Source: Neobacillus bataviensis
GTDB lineage: Bacteria > Bacillota > Bacilli > Bacillales_B > DSM-18226
NCBI RefSeq assembly: GCF_019969725.1
Contig: NZ_JAHXYW010000002.1
Location: 620,001-684,000, forward strand
Direction: 5' to 3'
Length of the DNA stretch: 64,000 bases
Within the stretch, counting starts at the first letter, position 1. Each line of letters begins with the position of its first letter. The notes under the pieces are model-generated. The model was not told the DNA's origin. It worked only from the letters and a program-made list of their open reading frames with translations, and did no database searches. Both the position numbers and the translations under genes were made by a program. Below are positions 1-8,066 of the stretch, one piece after another.

Positions 1-50
1 CTAATTAACTGTATGATAAAATTAGAAAAATAAGGTTTAGGAGAAATTTT

Positions 51-98
51 ATGGATATTATAAAAGTTGTGTTAAGCACTAGGGGAGTGGGGCATTGA
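51..98 (+). CDS. possible 15-residue leader peptide upstream of the potassium channel
   Basis: A short reading frame (MDIIKVVLSTRGVGH) starts at an ATG 6 nt after TAGGAGAAA, a plausible ribosome binding site. Its TGA stop (96-98) shares one base with the ATG at 98 of the potassium channel gene. This TGATG arrangement is typical of translational coupling, so the peptide may act only by delivering ribosomes to the channel start. No family is recognised, and it could be a chance frame. Confidence 0.35.
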   Translation: MDIIKVVLSTRGVGH

Positions 99-1126
99 TG
101 ATATTTTTTCGGAAATTATTTTTAACGGCGTCCCGGTACCGCTACAGAACGGTGTTGTTGTTTACAATCTTATATATTGTTATAAATGCCGAAATTATGA
201 GGATTCTCGAGCCAAAGACCTTTGAAAATACCTTCCATGCCGTATGGTGGATTTTAACGACTATGACAACGGTAGGCTATGGGGATGTTTTTCCTACGAC
301 ACCGCTTGGAAGAATTTGGGCTATGCTCATTGTTTATACACTGGGGATTGGAGTGTTTGGTACGGTGATTGGCATGATTGTCGATGGTGTTTCCCAGTAT
401 AAACGGATGAAGGAGGAAGGGAAAATGACTTTTAGAGGAGAAAATCATTTTGTTATTGTCGGCTGGACGGCTAAAAGTAAGAATACCATAAAGGAATTGT
501 TTATAGCAGAACCTAAAACTGAAATTGTTCTGATAGATGAATTAGAGAAGACCCCTTATGAACATGAAAGGTTTCTTTATATTCAAGGGAGTCCGACTGA
601 TGAAGACATTTTGAGGAAAGCAAAGATTGAAAAAGCAAAAGCGGTTCTGTTGTTTGCTCCAGATGGTATCGACAATCCGGATCTGGCGGATGGAAAAACA
701 CTTTTAGTAGCTTCCTCGATTGAACGATACGATGACGGCACGGAAAAAGAGATTTATACGATTGCTGAGATATTAAATGAAAAACATGTTGGTAATTTTA
801 AGCATGTTAAAATTGATGAATTTATCCTTTCGCACGAATCTGTATCTAATCTAATGGCAAAATCTGCTCAGACGAAAGGAGCCAGCCACCTCTTCACGCA
901 ATTATTAAGCCGCAAAGACGGTGAGGATGGAAGTGACCTATGGGAGGTTGAAGTTAACCCTGAATGGAAAACATATGGGGAGGCATATGAAAGTCTTAAG
1001 CAAAAAGGGGCGCAATTAATTGCAGATCGAAGCGATTTGAACATATTGAAAAAATGGCATGAACCAATTCCTCAGGAAGCAAGGTTATTTGTTATTTGCG
1101 ACAAGAAAACCTACCAGGCCATCTAA
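98..1126 (+). CDS. two-TM potassium channel with cytoplasmic RCK/TrkA-N-like domain (YugO type)
   Basis: Predicted K+ channel of the plasma membrane. One TM helix (about residues 13-33) is followed by a pore loop with the selectivity filter TTVGYGDVFPTT (about 54-66) and a second helix (about 72-95). The rest is a Rossmann-like regulatory domain beginning HFVIVGW, resembling the RCK domains that gate Bacillus YugO and MthK-type channels; the usual GxGxxG nucleotide loop is degenerate. The ATG at 98 is preferred over the in-frame TTG at 95 because the GGGGAGTGGGG purine tract lies at a usable distance. It converges on an ATP-grasp/DUF350 operon, a pairing that recurs in Bacillaceae and may link K+ flux to that pathway. 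Confidence 0.88.
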   Translation: MIFFRKLFLTASRYRYRTVLLFTILYIVINAEIMRILEPKTFENTFHAVWWILTTMTTVGYGDVFPTTPLGRIWAMLIVYTLGIGVFGTVIGMIVDGVSQYKRMKEEGKMTFRGENHFVIVGWTAKSKNTIKELFIAEPKTEIVLIDELEKTPYEHERFLYIQGSPTDEDILRKAKIEKAKAVLLFAPDGIDNPDLADGKTLLVASSIERYDDGTEKEIYTIAEILNEKHVGNFKHVKIDEFILSHESVSNLMAKSAQTKGASHLFTQLLSRKDGEDGSDLWEVEVNPEWKTYGEAYESLKQKGAQLIADRSDLNILKKWHEPIPQEARLFVICDKKTYQAI

Positions 1127-1164
1127 AAAACTCCATTTTCTATAAGAATGAGTTAAGGGGGACT

Positions 1165-1463
1165 ATGAGGACAAAGTCCAGGGCAGAAAAGCAAATTCTG
1201 TACTCATGGTGCTTTCATGAGGACAAAAACCCCGGCAGAAGAGCAAAACCTGTCTTCATGAAGCGTTTATGAGGACAAAAACCTCGGCAGAAGAGCAAAA
1301 CCTGTCCTCATGAAGCGTTTATGAGGACAAAATCCCTGCAGAAAAGCAAAACCTGTCCTCATGAAGCGTTTATGAGGACAAAAACCTCGGCAGAAAAAGC
1401 AAATTCTGTCCTCATGGGGCCTTCATAAAAACAGCTCAAGAAAGGTGAACCTGATGTCCTCAT
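1165..1463. repeat. tandem array of five 51-52-bp hairpin repeats (ATGAGGACA/TGTCCTCAT family)
   Basis: Five head-to-tail copies start at 1165, 1217, 1269, 1321 and 1372. Each unit has 9-nt arms ATGAGGACA and TGTCCTCAT. Read across the junction, TGTCCTCAT, a 9-nt linker (GAAGCGTTT) and ATGAGGACA form a hairpin, and a 25-nt spacer separates successive hairpins. A lone TGTCCTCAT arm remains at 1455-1463. The array fills the space between the convergent channel and DUF350 genes and has no coding potential. It has the same dimensions as the array at 37453. It could work as a transcription stop, an RNA-stability element or a protein-binding array. Confidence 0.9.
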
Positions 1464-1492
1464 AAAAAGCCTACATGCGAAAGCATGTAGGC
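1464..1492 (-). terminator. terminator of the DUF350 operon
   Basis: Perfect 10-bp stem GCCTACATGC/GCATGTAGGC with a 4-nt loop, followed on the minus strand by a T run. It lies just beyond the DUF350 stop codon. Confidence 0.85.
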
Positions 1493-1501
1493 ATTTAGAA
1501 A

Positions 1502-1888
1502 CTAATAGGTTAAACAGCCAGCAATCACAACGCCGATTGAAATCGATAAAAACATAAGAAAAAGTCCGACTGCCTGGTTATCTTCCTCGATGCTTTGGTT
1601 GACATTAAATCGTGGTGTCAGCCATTCTGCCAGGTAAAAAACTATAATCTGCGCGAGAATGCCAATCGCTCCCCAAATTACCATGTCCATGAGGGAAATC
1701 GAATTGGCAGCGGTTGAATACAAAACGATTGCAAGACCAAGGAGACGGCCCCCTAGTACATAGCTCGCTGCTTTATTTCCTTTCGCCATTAAAGAAAATT
1801 CCTTTACTTTTGTTGTTACTTCCATAAGAAAAAGTCCCACTAGTAAAAGCCCAAGCGATACGGCCAAGTATAATAAGAAATTTGCCAT
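1502..1888 (-). CDS. DUF350 family membrane protein
   Basis: A 128-residue, almost wholly hydrophobic protein with about four TM helices (roughly 3-22, 45-65, 70-90 and 105-126). It matches the DUF350 (UPF0719/YjfL-like) pattern of two repeated helix pairs with small and acidic residues between them. The function of the family is unknown. It is the last gene of a three-gene operon, 12 nt after the ATP-grasp gene, and DUF350 proteins are known to be neighbours of glutathionylspermidine-synthase-like enzymes in other bacteria (the E. coli yjfL/yjfC region). It is therefore inferred to serve the same envelope or polyamine-peptide pathway. Confidence 0.85.
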   Translation of the reverse strand: MANFLLYLAVSLGLLLVGLFLMEVTTKVKEFSLMAKGNKAASYVLGGRLLGLAIVLYSTAANSISLMDMVIWGAIGILAQIIVFYLAEWLTPRFNVNQSIEEDNQAVGLFLMFLSISIGVVIAGCLTY

Positions 1889-1900
1889 TTACGTTCCCCC

Positions 1901-3121
1901 TTATTTTTTAATTCCCACCGGTAAAAAGTAAGATTCATTCCCTGTGATTTTCCCGCCAGCACGAATTCCAATGCTGCTTGGCCTGCCGGCAATAAGAAAT
2001 GAACCGAACACGTAGGATAGGTCCTCCATTCCTTTTTCTGTTTCCAGTGAAACAGTTGGAAGAGGTTCATAGGTCTGAAAGACAGGAAGTTCTTGTTCAT
2101 ATGTTTGATATGGATTTTGCTCAGTGATCTCGGAATGTTGATTCCAAATCTTAATAGAATCTCCTTCTCTGCCAAAGGATGGTTTTTGGACAAATGCACA
2201 AGTGCCTATAAATGAATCTGGCTCAAGATAGGTAGGAAGCATATATTCCTTTATCCATTTCTGTTCTTCTGCTGAATAAAAAGCTCCTTGCTCGGCTAAT
2301 CCCCAAATTAGACTTTGAATGGATTTAGGCTGGAGAAGAAAAGCAGAAACAGGATTTACAATCGAGATTTTCCCTTCCTTTGCAAGCTTTAGTAATTCGA
2401 TTCCAACAAGGTCGCCTGATTCAGAGTCCCTGTCTTCGATAAGATGCTCAAGTGGATAAGTTTGGCGGTACAAAACATCTATGACCTCGCCGTCTGGATC
2501 GAATAAAGCATGATTTGTGATGCGAAGATCACTTAAAGGAACCGTTTTATTTTTCACCTGACAAAGCTGGCTTAAATATAGAGTAGTGTTCCAATCCTCC
2601 ATATGATCCTCGTGGGCAGTGAACACCACGTTCGGTGACATTTTTCCGGCTGACGCCTCTATTACGGCTTTTGTAATACCAGAGGAAAGGAGCCGTTCCC
2701 CGTCATTATTTGGATTTAGAATATCGAATTCCGCACAAACCAGTCCGTTCATTTGAAAACACTCTACAATAAAGGTTGGTGTATCGCTATTGAATTCAAG
2801 TAATTTAACGCCATTTTCCGTCAGCGCGAAATCGAAACGGGAAATAACCGATTCCGGAAAAAGAGCTTTTTCTCTAATAAATGGAAGGCTCCCTTTTGGA
2901 TATCCGAATTCAAGAAGCTGTTCATCCGTCAGATTTCGAAGCAGACCGGCTGTCTTAAAAAAAATCTGTCCCATTCGCTCTGTTGCTTGTTTAATTCTAA
3001 GGTAGATTTCCTGCGTTATTGTAAATACGTGAAAAAGACTGTACTCACTCCCATATAAATCCGACCAAAAGAATGGATATCGTGCATAAAAGTCTTTGCG
3101 TTTTTCAACATAATCAGACAT
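1901..3121 (-). CDS. glutathionylspermidine synthase-like ATP-grasp ligase (YgiC/YjfC family)
   Basis: A 406-residue cytosolic protein of the ATP-grasp family that includes the E. coli glutathionylspermidine synthetase domain. Family landmarks are the N-terminal RYPFFWSDLYG, the LLEFNSDTPTFIVE segment, and near the C-terminus KPSFGREGDSIKIW, matching the ATP-grasp KP(x)GREG phosphate-binding motif. Family enzymes form amide bonds between a peptide carboxylate and an amine; the substrate here is unknown, and the amidase half of the E. coli enzyme is absent. It sits 2 nt after the lipoprotein gene and 12 nt before DUF350, so the three form one operon. The true substrate could be a polyamine, a peptide or a protein tail. 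Confidence 0.82.
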   Translation of the reverse strand: MSDYVEKRKDFYARYPFFWSDLYGSEYSLFHVFTITQEIYLRIKQATERMGQIFFKTAGLLRNLTDEQLLEFGYPKGSLPFIREKALFPESVISRFDFALTENGVKLLEFNSDTPTFIVECFQMNGLVCAEFDILNPNNDGERLLSSGITKAVIEASAGKMSPNVVFTAHEDHMEDWNTTLYLSQLCQVKNKTVPLSDLRITNHALFDPDGEVIDVLYRQTYPLEHLIEDRDSESGDLVGIELLKLAKEGKISIVNPVSAFLLQPKSIQSLIWGLAEQGAFYSAEEQKWIKEYMLPTYLEPDSFIGTCAFVQKPSFGREGDSIKIWNQHSEITEQNPYQTYEQELPVFQTYEPLPTVSLETEKGMEDLSYVFGSFLIAGRPSSIGIRAGGKITGNESYFLPVGIKK

Positions 3122-3123
3122 TT

Positions 3124-3435
3124 CTAACCTCCAAATCCACCTTTCGATCCGCTCCCAAATCCTCCCTTAAAGCTTGAGGAAGATTTATAGGATTTATAGG
3201 AGGAGGATTTCAAGAGGGAGGATTTATTTCGATAATAGCTTCCCCCGTAAAAATAATGTCCATAATGACTTGAATGGCTGTCATCGCATTGCCACACACC
3301 TTGATCATCGTCCCATTCCCAATCTCTGCAGCTGCTGTCATTGGGCTTGGGCGGAAGATCATCTGAACAGCCTGAAAGCGTTCCGGCCATAAGAGAAGTA
3401 AGAACACCAGTTATTAACCATTGGGTTTTCTTCAC
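3124..3435 (-). CDS. small Ser/Gly/Tyr-rich lipoprotein
   Basis: A 103-residue secreted protein beginning with a GTG codon 9 nt after AAAGGAGAG. The N-terminus has a basic end, a hydrophobic core and a lipobox (LSGC), so Cys23 is probably lipidated and the protein anchored outside the membrane. The mature part has an acidic DWEWDDDQGVWQCDD stretch, then a low-complexity Ser/Tyr/Lys segment and a glycine-rich tail ending KGGFGG. The E. coli relatives of this operon also encode a small low-complexity lipoprotein (YgiB/YjfM) beside the ATP-grasp gene. The flexible tail is a candidate substrate for the neighbouring ligase; this is inference. Confidence 0.75.
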   Translation of the reverse strand: MKKTQWLITGVLTSLMAGTLSGCSDDLPPKPNDSSCRDWEWDDDQGVWQCDDSHSSHYGHYFYGGSYYRNKSSLLKSSSYKSYKSSSSFKGGFGSGSKGGFGG

Positions 3436-3527
3436 CTTACCACTCTCCTTCTTTGTTATATATTTTAATTATAAAAGTAAAATTGAGGAAAACAATGGTA
3501 AAATTAGTGGAAAAGGAGTGATAACCT

Positions 3528-3974
3528 GTGAGACTGGAATATCGGCTTGATGATGACCACCAGTACCCAGCCCTTTGGAATTACATGAATGTTTCTGGCG
3601 CAGAAGCAGTGGCAAGGATGTCCTGTGAATTTTTTGTGAAAGAAGGAGAGACATATATTGTCACTGCAACTGCTATGGACCCGGATGGTACTGCTGTCAT
3701 ATATATCAAAAAAGAAAGATTTACGAATGATTCAACGGAAATCCACTATTCCCATATTGGCTTTGAAATAAAAGAACTTAACAGAAGCGGTTCAAACCTA
3801 ATCGAGCATAGAGAAGTCTGGGACCATGAAGAAGTGCTCCCAACCCTCCATTCGGAGTTTATTTATATACAAAGGAATGGGAAATTTGTTGAGTTTGCTT
3901 TGGACTCTAGGGAGATAGACGAAGATCGGAAATGTTATGTATACTATGGGAATTTTACGGGAAAAAACAGATGA
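3528..3974 (+). CDS. conserved-looking hypothetical protein, 148 residues
   Basis: I do not recognise a family. The protein is soluble, acidic and predicted to be rich in beta strands (alternating polar and hydrophobic residues such as YIVTATAMDPDGTAVIYIKK). It has no signal peptide or TM segment. It starts at a GTG 8 nt after AAAAGGAGTG and is divergent from the lipoprotein operon. Because these Bacillus neighbourhoods often carry several small uncharacterised stress proteins around the ATP-grasp and DUF350 genes, it may belong to the same system. Confidence 0.7.
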   Translation: MRLEYRLDDDHQYPALWNYMNVSGAEAVARMSCEFFVKEGETYIVTATAMDPDGTAVIYIKKERFTNDSTEIHYSHIGFEIKELNRSGSNLIEHREVWDHEEVLPTLHSEFIYIQRNGKFVEFALDSREIDEDRKCYVYYGNFTGKNR

Positions 3975-4068
3975 TTTTTTCCTAATAAAAATTTTTGAAA
4001 ATTTGAAGGAAAGTGACGATTTTTGTCGTATTGTTTACGATATATATGGTTAAATGTGGGGGAATACA

Positions 4069-5340
4069 ATGCTGGCAGAAAAACTTCTTTTGAATTTGTT
4101 AATCACTATCGCACCAGTCCTGCTTTGTAGCGCTCTTGCTGATAATAAACAAAGATTAAATAATCCCTTTATTTGTGGTTTGTTGCAAAGTACTTCGGCG
4201 CTTGCTTGTATGATTTTCTCGTATTCCAATTATGGCTTCAATTGGGATCTTCGCTATGTTCCGCTTATTTTAGCATTTTTATATGCCGGCCCGATTGCCG
4301 GAGGAATGGTTTTATCCGCCATTATTTGTGCACGCATATTAATGGGGGGAGACACTGTCTTATTTGGCCTGGTAAATAGCTTATTGACCGCCTTGGTTCC
4401 ATTGTTATTCATGAAAAAGTTTTGGAACTATCCCCCAAATAAAAGGGTACTCCTCTCCACATTAATTGGCGGCTGGTCCTTAATTCTATGTTATTCTTCG
4501 CTTACAACTTTCCGCTATTTTGAGGGGGATATCTTCAAACTGGATTTTAATGTTCCAGATTTGCTTTTGGTTGGATTAATCGATACCATTGCTATTGCTT
4601 TAGCCGCAAAGCTCAATGAAGGAATGATTGAAAAAAATAAAATGAAGGAAGAGATTCAGCGTGCCGAAAAGCTTAATACGCTTGGAGAACTTGCTGCTTC
4701 CATTGCACATGAGGTCCGCAATCCATTAACGGTTGTCAAGGGATTTCTTCAGTTAATGCAGCAGCAAGAGGCAGGGAAGAATTATGAATATCTTTCACTA
4801 GTATTGAGTGAATTAGCTCGTGCGGAATCGATTATCAATGACTACCTAAATTTTGCAAAACCGAAATTTGAAAAAATAGAAGAATTTCTATTAACCGAGG
4901 TTTTATCAGAAGTAATGATGCTTCTAGCTCCACTAGCAGCCAAACAAAGTGTGCAGCTGGAAAGCCAGCTTGATTATTCGGGATTTATTCTTTTTACTGA
5001 TCGTAATCAATTAAAGCAAGCGCTCGTTAATTTGATTAAAAATGCAATTGAAGCAACCCCAGAAGGCGGTAAAGTAACCATACATAACAAATCAGACCAA
5101 ACCTCGGCCTCCATATTAATCTCTGATACTGGAAAAGGAATGACACCTGAACAATTATCACGGATTGGAACGTTATTTTATACGACAAAAGATAAAGGTA
5201 CTGGTCTAGGCACGTCTGTTTCTTTAAGAATTATAGAGACAATGAGCGGAAAAGTTTCCTATCAAAGTAAACCAGGGGTAGGGACAATTGTGACGATGGT
5301 TCTTCCTGCAGGAAGAAAAGAGGAACTAGTAAATATTTAA
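4069..5340 (+). CDS. membrane sensor histidine kinase (5TM N-terminus, HisKA, HATPase)
   Basis: A 423-residue kinase. About six hydrophobic segments (residues 1-185) resemble the LytS/YhcK-type 5TM receptor. Then come a linker helix, a HisKA dimerisation domain with phosphoacceptor His214 in SIAHEVRNPL, and a HATPase domain with NLIKNAIEA (N box), DTGKGM (G1) and GTGLGTS (G2). The domain order and H-box wording match the orphan sporulation-type kinases of Bacillus (KinB-like). No response regulator is adjacent. The ATG at 4069 is chosen over the one at 4054 because GGGGGAA sits 6 nt before it and would overlap the earlier codon. Confidence 0.85.
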   Translation: MLAEKLLLNLLITIAPVLLCSALADNKQRLNNPFICGLLQSTSALACMIFSYSNYGFNWDLRYVPLILAFLYAGPIAGGMVLSAIICARILMGGDTVLFGLVNSLLTALVPLLFMKKFWNYPPNKRVLLSTLIGGWSLILCYSSLTTFRYFEGDIFKLDFNVPDLLLVGLIDTIAIALAAKLNEGMIEKNKMKEEIQRAEKLNTLGELAASIAHEVRNPLTVVKGFLQLMQQQEAGKNYEYLSLVLSELARAESIINDYLNFAKPKFEKIEEFLLTEVLSEVMMLLAPLAAKQSVQLESQLDYSGFILFTDRNQLKQALVNLIKNAIEATPEGGKVTIHNKSDQTSASILISDTGKGMTPEQLSRIGTLFYTTKDKGTGLGTSVSLRIIETMSGKVSYQSKPGVGTIVTMVLPAGRKEELVNI

Positions 5341-5346
5341 CTATTA

Positions 5347-5384
5347 AAACTAACCGCTCGTTTGACCGGTTAGTTTATTTTTTT
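5347..5384 (+). terminator. terminator after the 5TM sensor kinase
   Basis: Stem AAACTAACCG/CGGTTAGTTT with a 10-nt loop, then ATTTTTTTT. Confidence 0.85.
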
Positions 5385-5430
5385 GATATAGTTATATTAT
5401 CAAAGAAAGTCTTTTAAAAAGGAGAGTACC

Positions 5431-7206
5431 ATGATTGAATTATTGCCGCTTATGTTAGAGCGTGTTGGAATCCTAATCATTGTTGCATTCCTTCTCTCGA
5501 GAATGAAATCTTTTCGTGAGATTATCCATAATGAGCATGGCATTCGGGCAAAGATAGTCATGATTGCCATTTTTGGTGTATTTGGAATTATTAGTAATTA
5601 TACAGGAGTAAAGATTGGACACGGTACCATTACCTCCCAGGAATGGCTGTCAGATATGGATAGTGAAAGTGCCATTGCAAATACGAGAATAATGGGTGTA
5701 ACGATGGGAGGATTGCTGGGCGGTCCAATAGTCGGTGTTGGTGTAGGGTTAATCGCGGGTTTGCATAGATTGACATTGGGTGGTTTTACAGGAATTGCTT
5801 GTGCATTCTCCACCATTTTGGCTGGTATAGTTACTGGTAGTTTAAGCAAGCGCTTTAAAATTCAAGATGGAAATTCCATTTGGAAAGCAGTCATCATGGG
5901 AGTTTTAATGGAATGTGTCCAAATGGGAATTATTCTTCTTTTAGCAAAGCCATATGATGAAGCGTTGCATCTTGTCGAATTAATTGCTTTCCCGATGATT
6001 GTAATTAACGGATTTGGTACATTATTATTCCTGCTCATTATACAGGAAATTCTTCAAGAGCAGGAGCGGACACGCGCACTTCAAACGCATAAAGCTTTAT
6101 ATATTGCGAACCAAACACTTCCGTTCTTTCGTCAAGGATTGAATGTTGATTCGTGCAAGAAAGCAGCTGAAATTATTCTGAAATGGACACATGCGGATGC
6201 GATTTCGATCACTGACCAAACACAGGTTTTAGCCCATGTCGGGGCTGCTTCCGATCATCATGTCCCGCTTGGAAATATGTCAACAGAATTAACGAAAAAA
6301 GTATTGGACGAGGGCAGGATTATTATTGCAAAATCCCCTGAAGAAATTAAGTGCTTTGACTCAAACTGCCCTTTAAAGGCGGCCATCGTCTTGCCATTAA
6401 AGGCCCACGAAAAAACCGTTGGTACGTTAAAGCTTTATTTTACGGATGTCAGTAAGCTTGATCTTGTTGAACAAGAACTTGCGGGTGGATTAGGCCAATT
6501 GTTTTCAGGACAGCTGGAAATGGCTGAGCTCGAAATGCAAAGAAGGTTATTAAAGGATGCTGAGATAAAGGCTTTACAAGCTCAAGTTCATCCCCATTTT
6601 TTGTTTAATGCTATAAATACAATCTCCAGCCTAATTCGTACGGATGCAGATAAAGCACGGAGCCTTCTGATTAAATTAAGTACTTTCTTTCGCAGCAATC
6701 TTCAGGGATCAAGGCAAATGCTAATACCACTTGAAAAAGAGCTTGAACATGTTGATGCCTATTTAACGATCGAGCAGGCACGTTTTCCGAACCGTTATAA
6801 GGTTGAGCTAGATATAGATGAATCATTAGAAAAGGTGCTGATTCCTCCTTTTACCTTACAGCCGCTTGTCGAAAACGCCATTCGTTATGCATTCCCAAAA
6901 GCTCAAAATGGCACAGTAAAGGTCCGATGCTTTAGAGAAGGTGAGAAAATAGTTCTGCTTACGGAGGACGACGGAAAAGGAATCTCACAAGAATTACTCT
7001 CTTCACTAGGAAATCAGACGGTGGATTCAGTGGGTGGAACTGGTACGGCCTTATGGAATATCAAAAAACGGATTGAAGAAATCTACGGGCAAACCGCCTC
7101 TTTTCAAATAAACAGTTGGCCTAATAAAGGAACCAAGGTTTTCATTACATTACCTGAAAATCAACAAAAATGGGGTGAGGTTGTTGCTAAAGGCATTTAT
7201 CGTTGA
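5431..7206 (+). CDS. lytS: LytS-type sensor histidine kinase
   Basis: A 591-residue kinase. Six to seven TM helices (about 1-205) form the 5TM-5TMR_LYT receptor, including the glycine-rich GGLLGGPIVGVGVGLIAG segment. A GAF domain (about 225-350) is followed by the LytS-specific His_kinase domain with phosphoacceptor His389 in HPHFLFNAIN and a HATPase (about 465-580). It overlaps the response regulator gene by some 20 nt, and a CstA transporter follows. In E. coli the LytS-family kinase BtsS senses extracellular pyruvate and controls the CstA-family pyruvate symporter BtsT; in B. subtilis LytST responds to pyruvate and controls pftAB. Pyruvate sensing is inferred here from this context. Confidence 0.92.
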   Translation: MIELLPLMLERVGILIIVAFLLSRMKSFREIIHNEHGIRAKIVMIAIFGVFGIISNYTGVKIGHGTITSQEWLSDMDSESAIANTRIMGVTMGGLLGGPIVGVGVGLIAGLHRLTLGGFTGIACAFSTILAGIVTGSLSKRFKIQDGNSIWKAVIMGVLMECVQMGIILLLAKPYDEALHLVELIAFPMIVINGFGTLLFLLIIQEILQEQERTRALQTHKALYIANQTLPFFRQGLNVDSCKKAAEIILKWTHADAISITDQTQVLAHVGAASDHHVPLGNMSTELTKKVLDEGRIIIAKSPEEIKCFDSNCPLKAAIVLPLKAHEKTVGTLKLYFTDVSKLDLVEQELAGGLGQLFSGQLEMAELEMQRRLLKDAEIKALQAQVHPHFLFNAINTISSLIRTDADKARSLLIKLSTFFRSNLQGSRQMLIPLEKELEHVDAYLTIEQARFPNRYKVELDIDESLEKVLIPPFTLQPLVENAIRYAFPKAQNGTVKVRCFREGEKIVLLTEDDGKGISQELLSSLGNQTVDSVGGTGTALWNIKKRIEEIYGQTASFQINSWPNKGTKVFITLPENQQKWGEVVAKGIYR

Positions 7207-7930
7207 TGATGAGCCGCTTGCAAGAGATGAACTGGTCTTTCTACTTAAAAGGAGCAAACAGGTTGAAATAGCCGGTGAGGCAGATTCTGTTGAGGCGGCT
7301 TTTGAAAAAATTGCGAACCTTGAGATTGATGTTATTTTTTTAGATATCCAGCTTGCAGATGAAAGCGGAATGGAAATTGCCGCGCGAATTAATGAATTGG
7401 AATATCCTCCATTAATAGTATTTGCAACAGCTTTTGATGAGTATGCTTTAAAGGCTTTTGAATTAAATGCGGCTGATTATATTCTGAAACCTTTTGATGA
7501 GAAGAGAGTCCAGCAGACGATTGAAAAACTTTATAGGATTGTTGGAAACAAGGAACCAAACATTACTCTTTCATCAAGAAAAAAATCTCTTTCTCATGAG
7601 AGGACAGAAAAGCTGGCTGTTACTGTTGATGAAAAAATTGTCTTGATAAATCTTAATGAAATTCATTATATAGGTTCAATCGAGGGGAAAACTGTCATAG
7701 CCGCAGATAAACAGAAACACATTGTAAATGATCCACTTGTCATGTTTGAAAGGAAGCTTCACCATTCTTCCTTCCTTCGAGTTCATAGGGCTTATCTAGT
7801 AAATATTGATGCGATTAACGAGATTGAGCCGTGGTTTAATTCAACCTATAATTTAATCATGAAGGATGGAGAAAAAGTTCCGGTCAGCAGAACTTATACA
7901 AAAGAGCTAAAACAGCTGCTCGGTTTTTGA
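7184..7930 (+). CDS. lytT: LytTR-family response regulator
   Basis: A receiver domain (IVDDEP at the N-terminus, phosphoacceptor Asp54 in FLDIQ, switch Thr in FATAF, Lys in YILKPF) is joined by a linker to a LytTR DNA-binding domain (about 145-248: FLRVHRAYLVNIDAI and VPVSRTY). The start is uncertain among GTG 7175, TTG 7181 and TTG 7184. I chose 7184 because it puts GGGGTG about 7 nt upstream, aligns the N-terminus with B. subtilis LytT and gives the conventional Asp54. It probably activates cstA, whose promoter region has a -10-like box but a poor -35. Confidence 0.92.
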   Translation: MLKAFIVDDEPLARDELVFLLKRSKQVEIAGEADSVEAAFEKIANLEIDVIFLDIQLADESGMEIAARINELEYPPLIVFATAFDEYALKAFELNAADYILKPFDEKRVQQTIEKLYRIVGNKEPNITLSSRKKSLSHERTEKLAVTVDEKIVLINLNEIHYIGSIEGKTVIAADKQKHIVNDPLVMFERKLHHSSFLRVHRAYLVNIDAINEIEPWFNSTYNLIMKDGEKVPVSRTYTKELKQLLGF

Positions 7931-7943
7931 GCAGCTGTTTTTG
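7909..7943 (+). terminator. terminator overlapping the end of lytT
   Basis: Stem AAAACAGCTGCTC/GAGCAGCTGTTTT followed by T residues. The stem includes the last lytT codons and the stop codon, so lytST is terminated before cstA. Confidence 0.85.
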
Positions 7944-8005
7944 TATTTCATACTATTATTCTTGTTTTTCATCCGAAAAATCCTGCATTTCAGCCTGAAA
8001 ACCTA

Positions 8006-8020
8006 ATGGTAACGTTTTCT
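8006..8020 (+). promoter_or_regulatory. candidate cre (CcpA) site upstream of cstA
   Basis: ATGGTAACGTTTTCT matches the published cre consensus WTGNNARCGNWWWCA with one mismatch at the last position. It lies just before a -10-like TATGAT at 8026-8031, where CcpA binding would block transcription. Carbon repression of a carbon-starvation/pyruvate transporter would make sense. Read by eye only. Confidence 0.5.
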
Positions 8021-8066
8021 TTCGATATGATAGAGATAAGAAAAAGGAATCGGGGGTTGAAATAAA

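Noticed and set aside
1165..1463. Possible CRISPR array
   Set aside because: Same reason: the intervening 25-nt segments are repeated, not unique.
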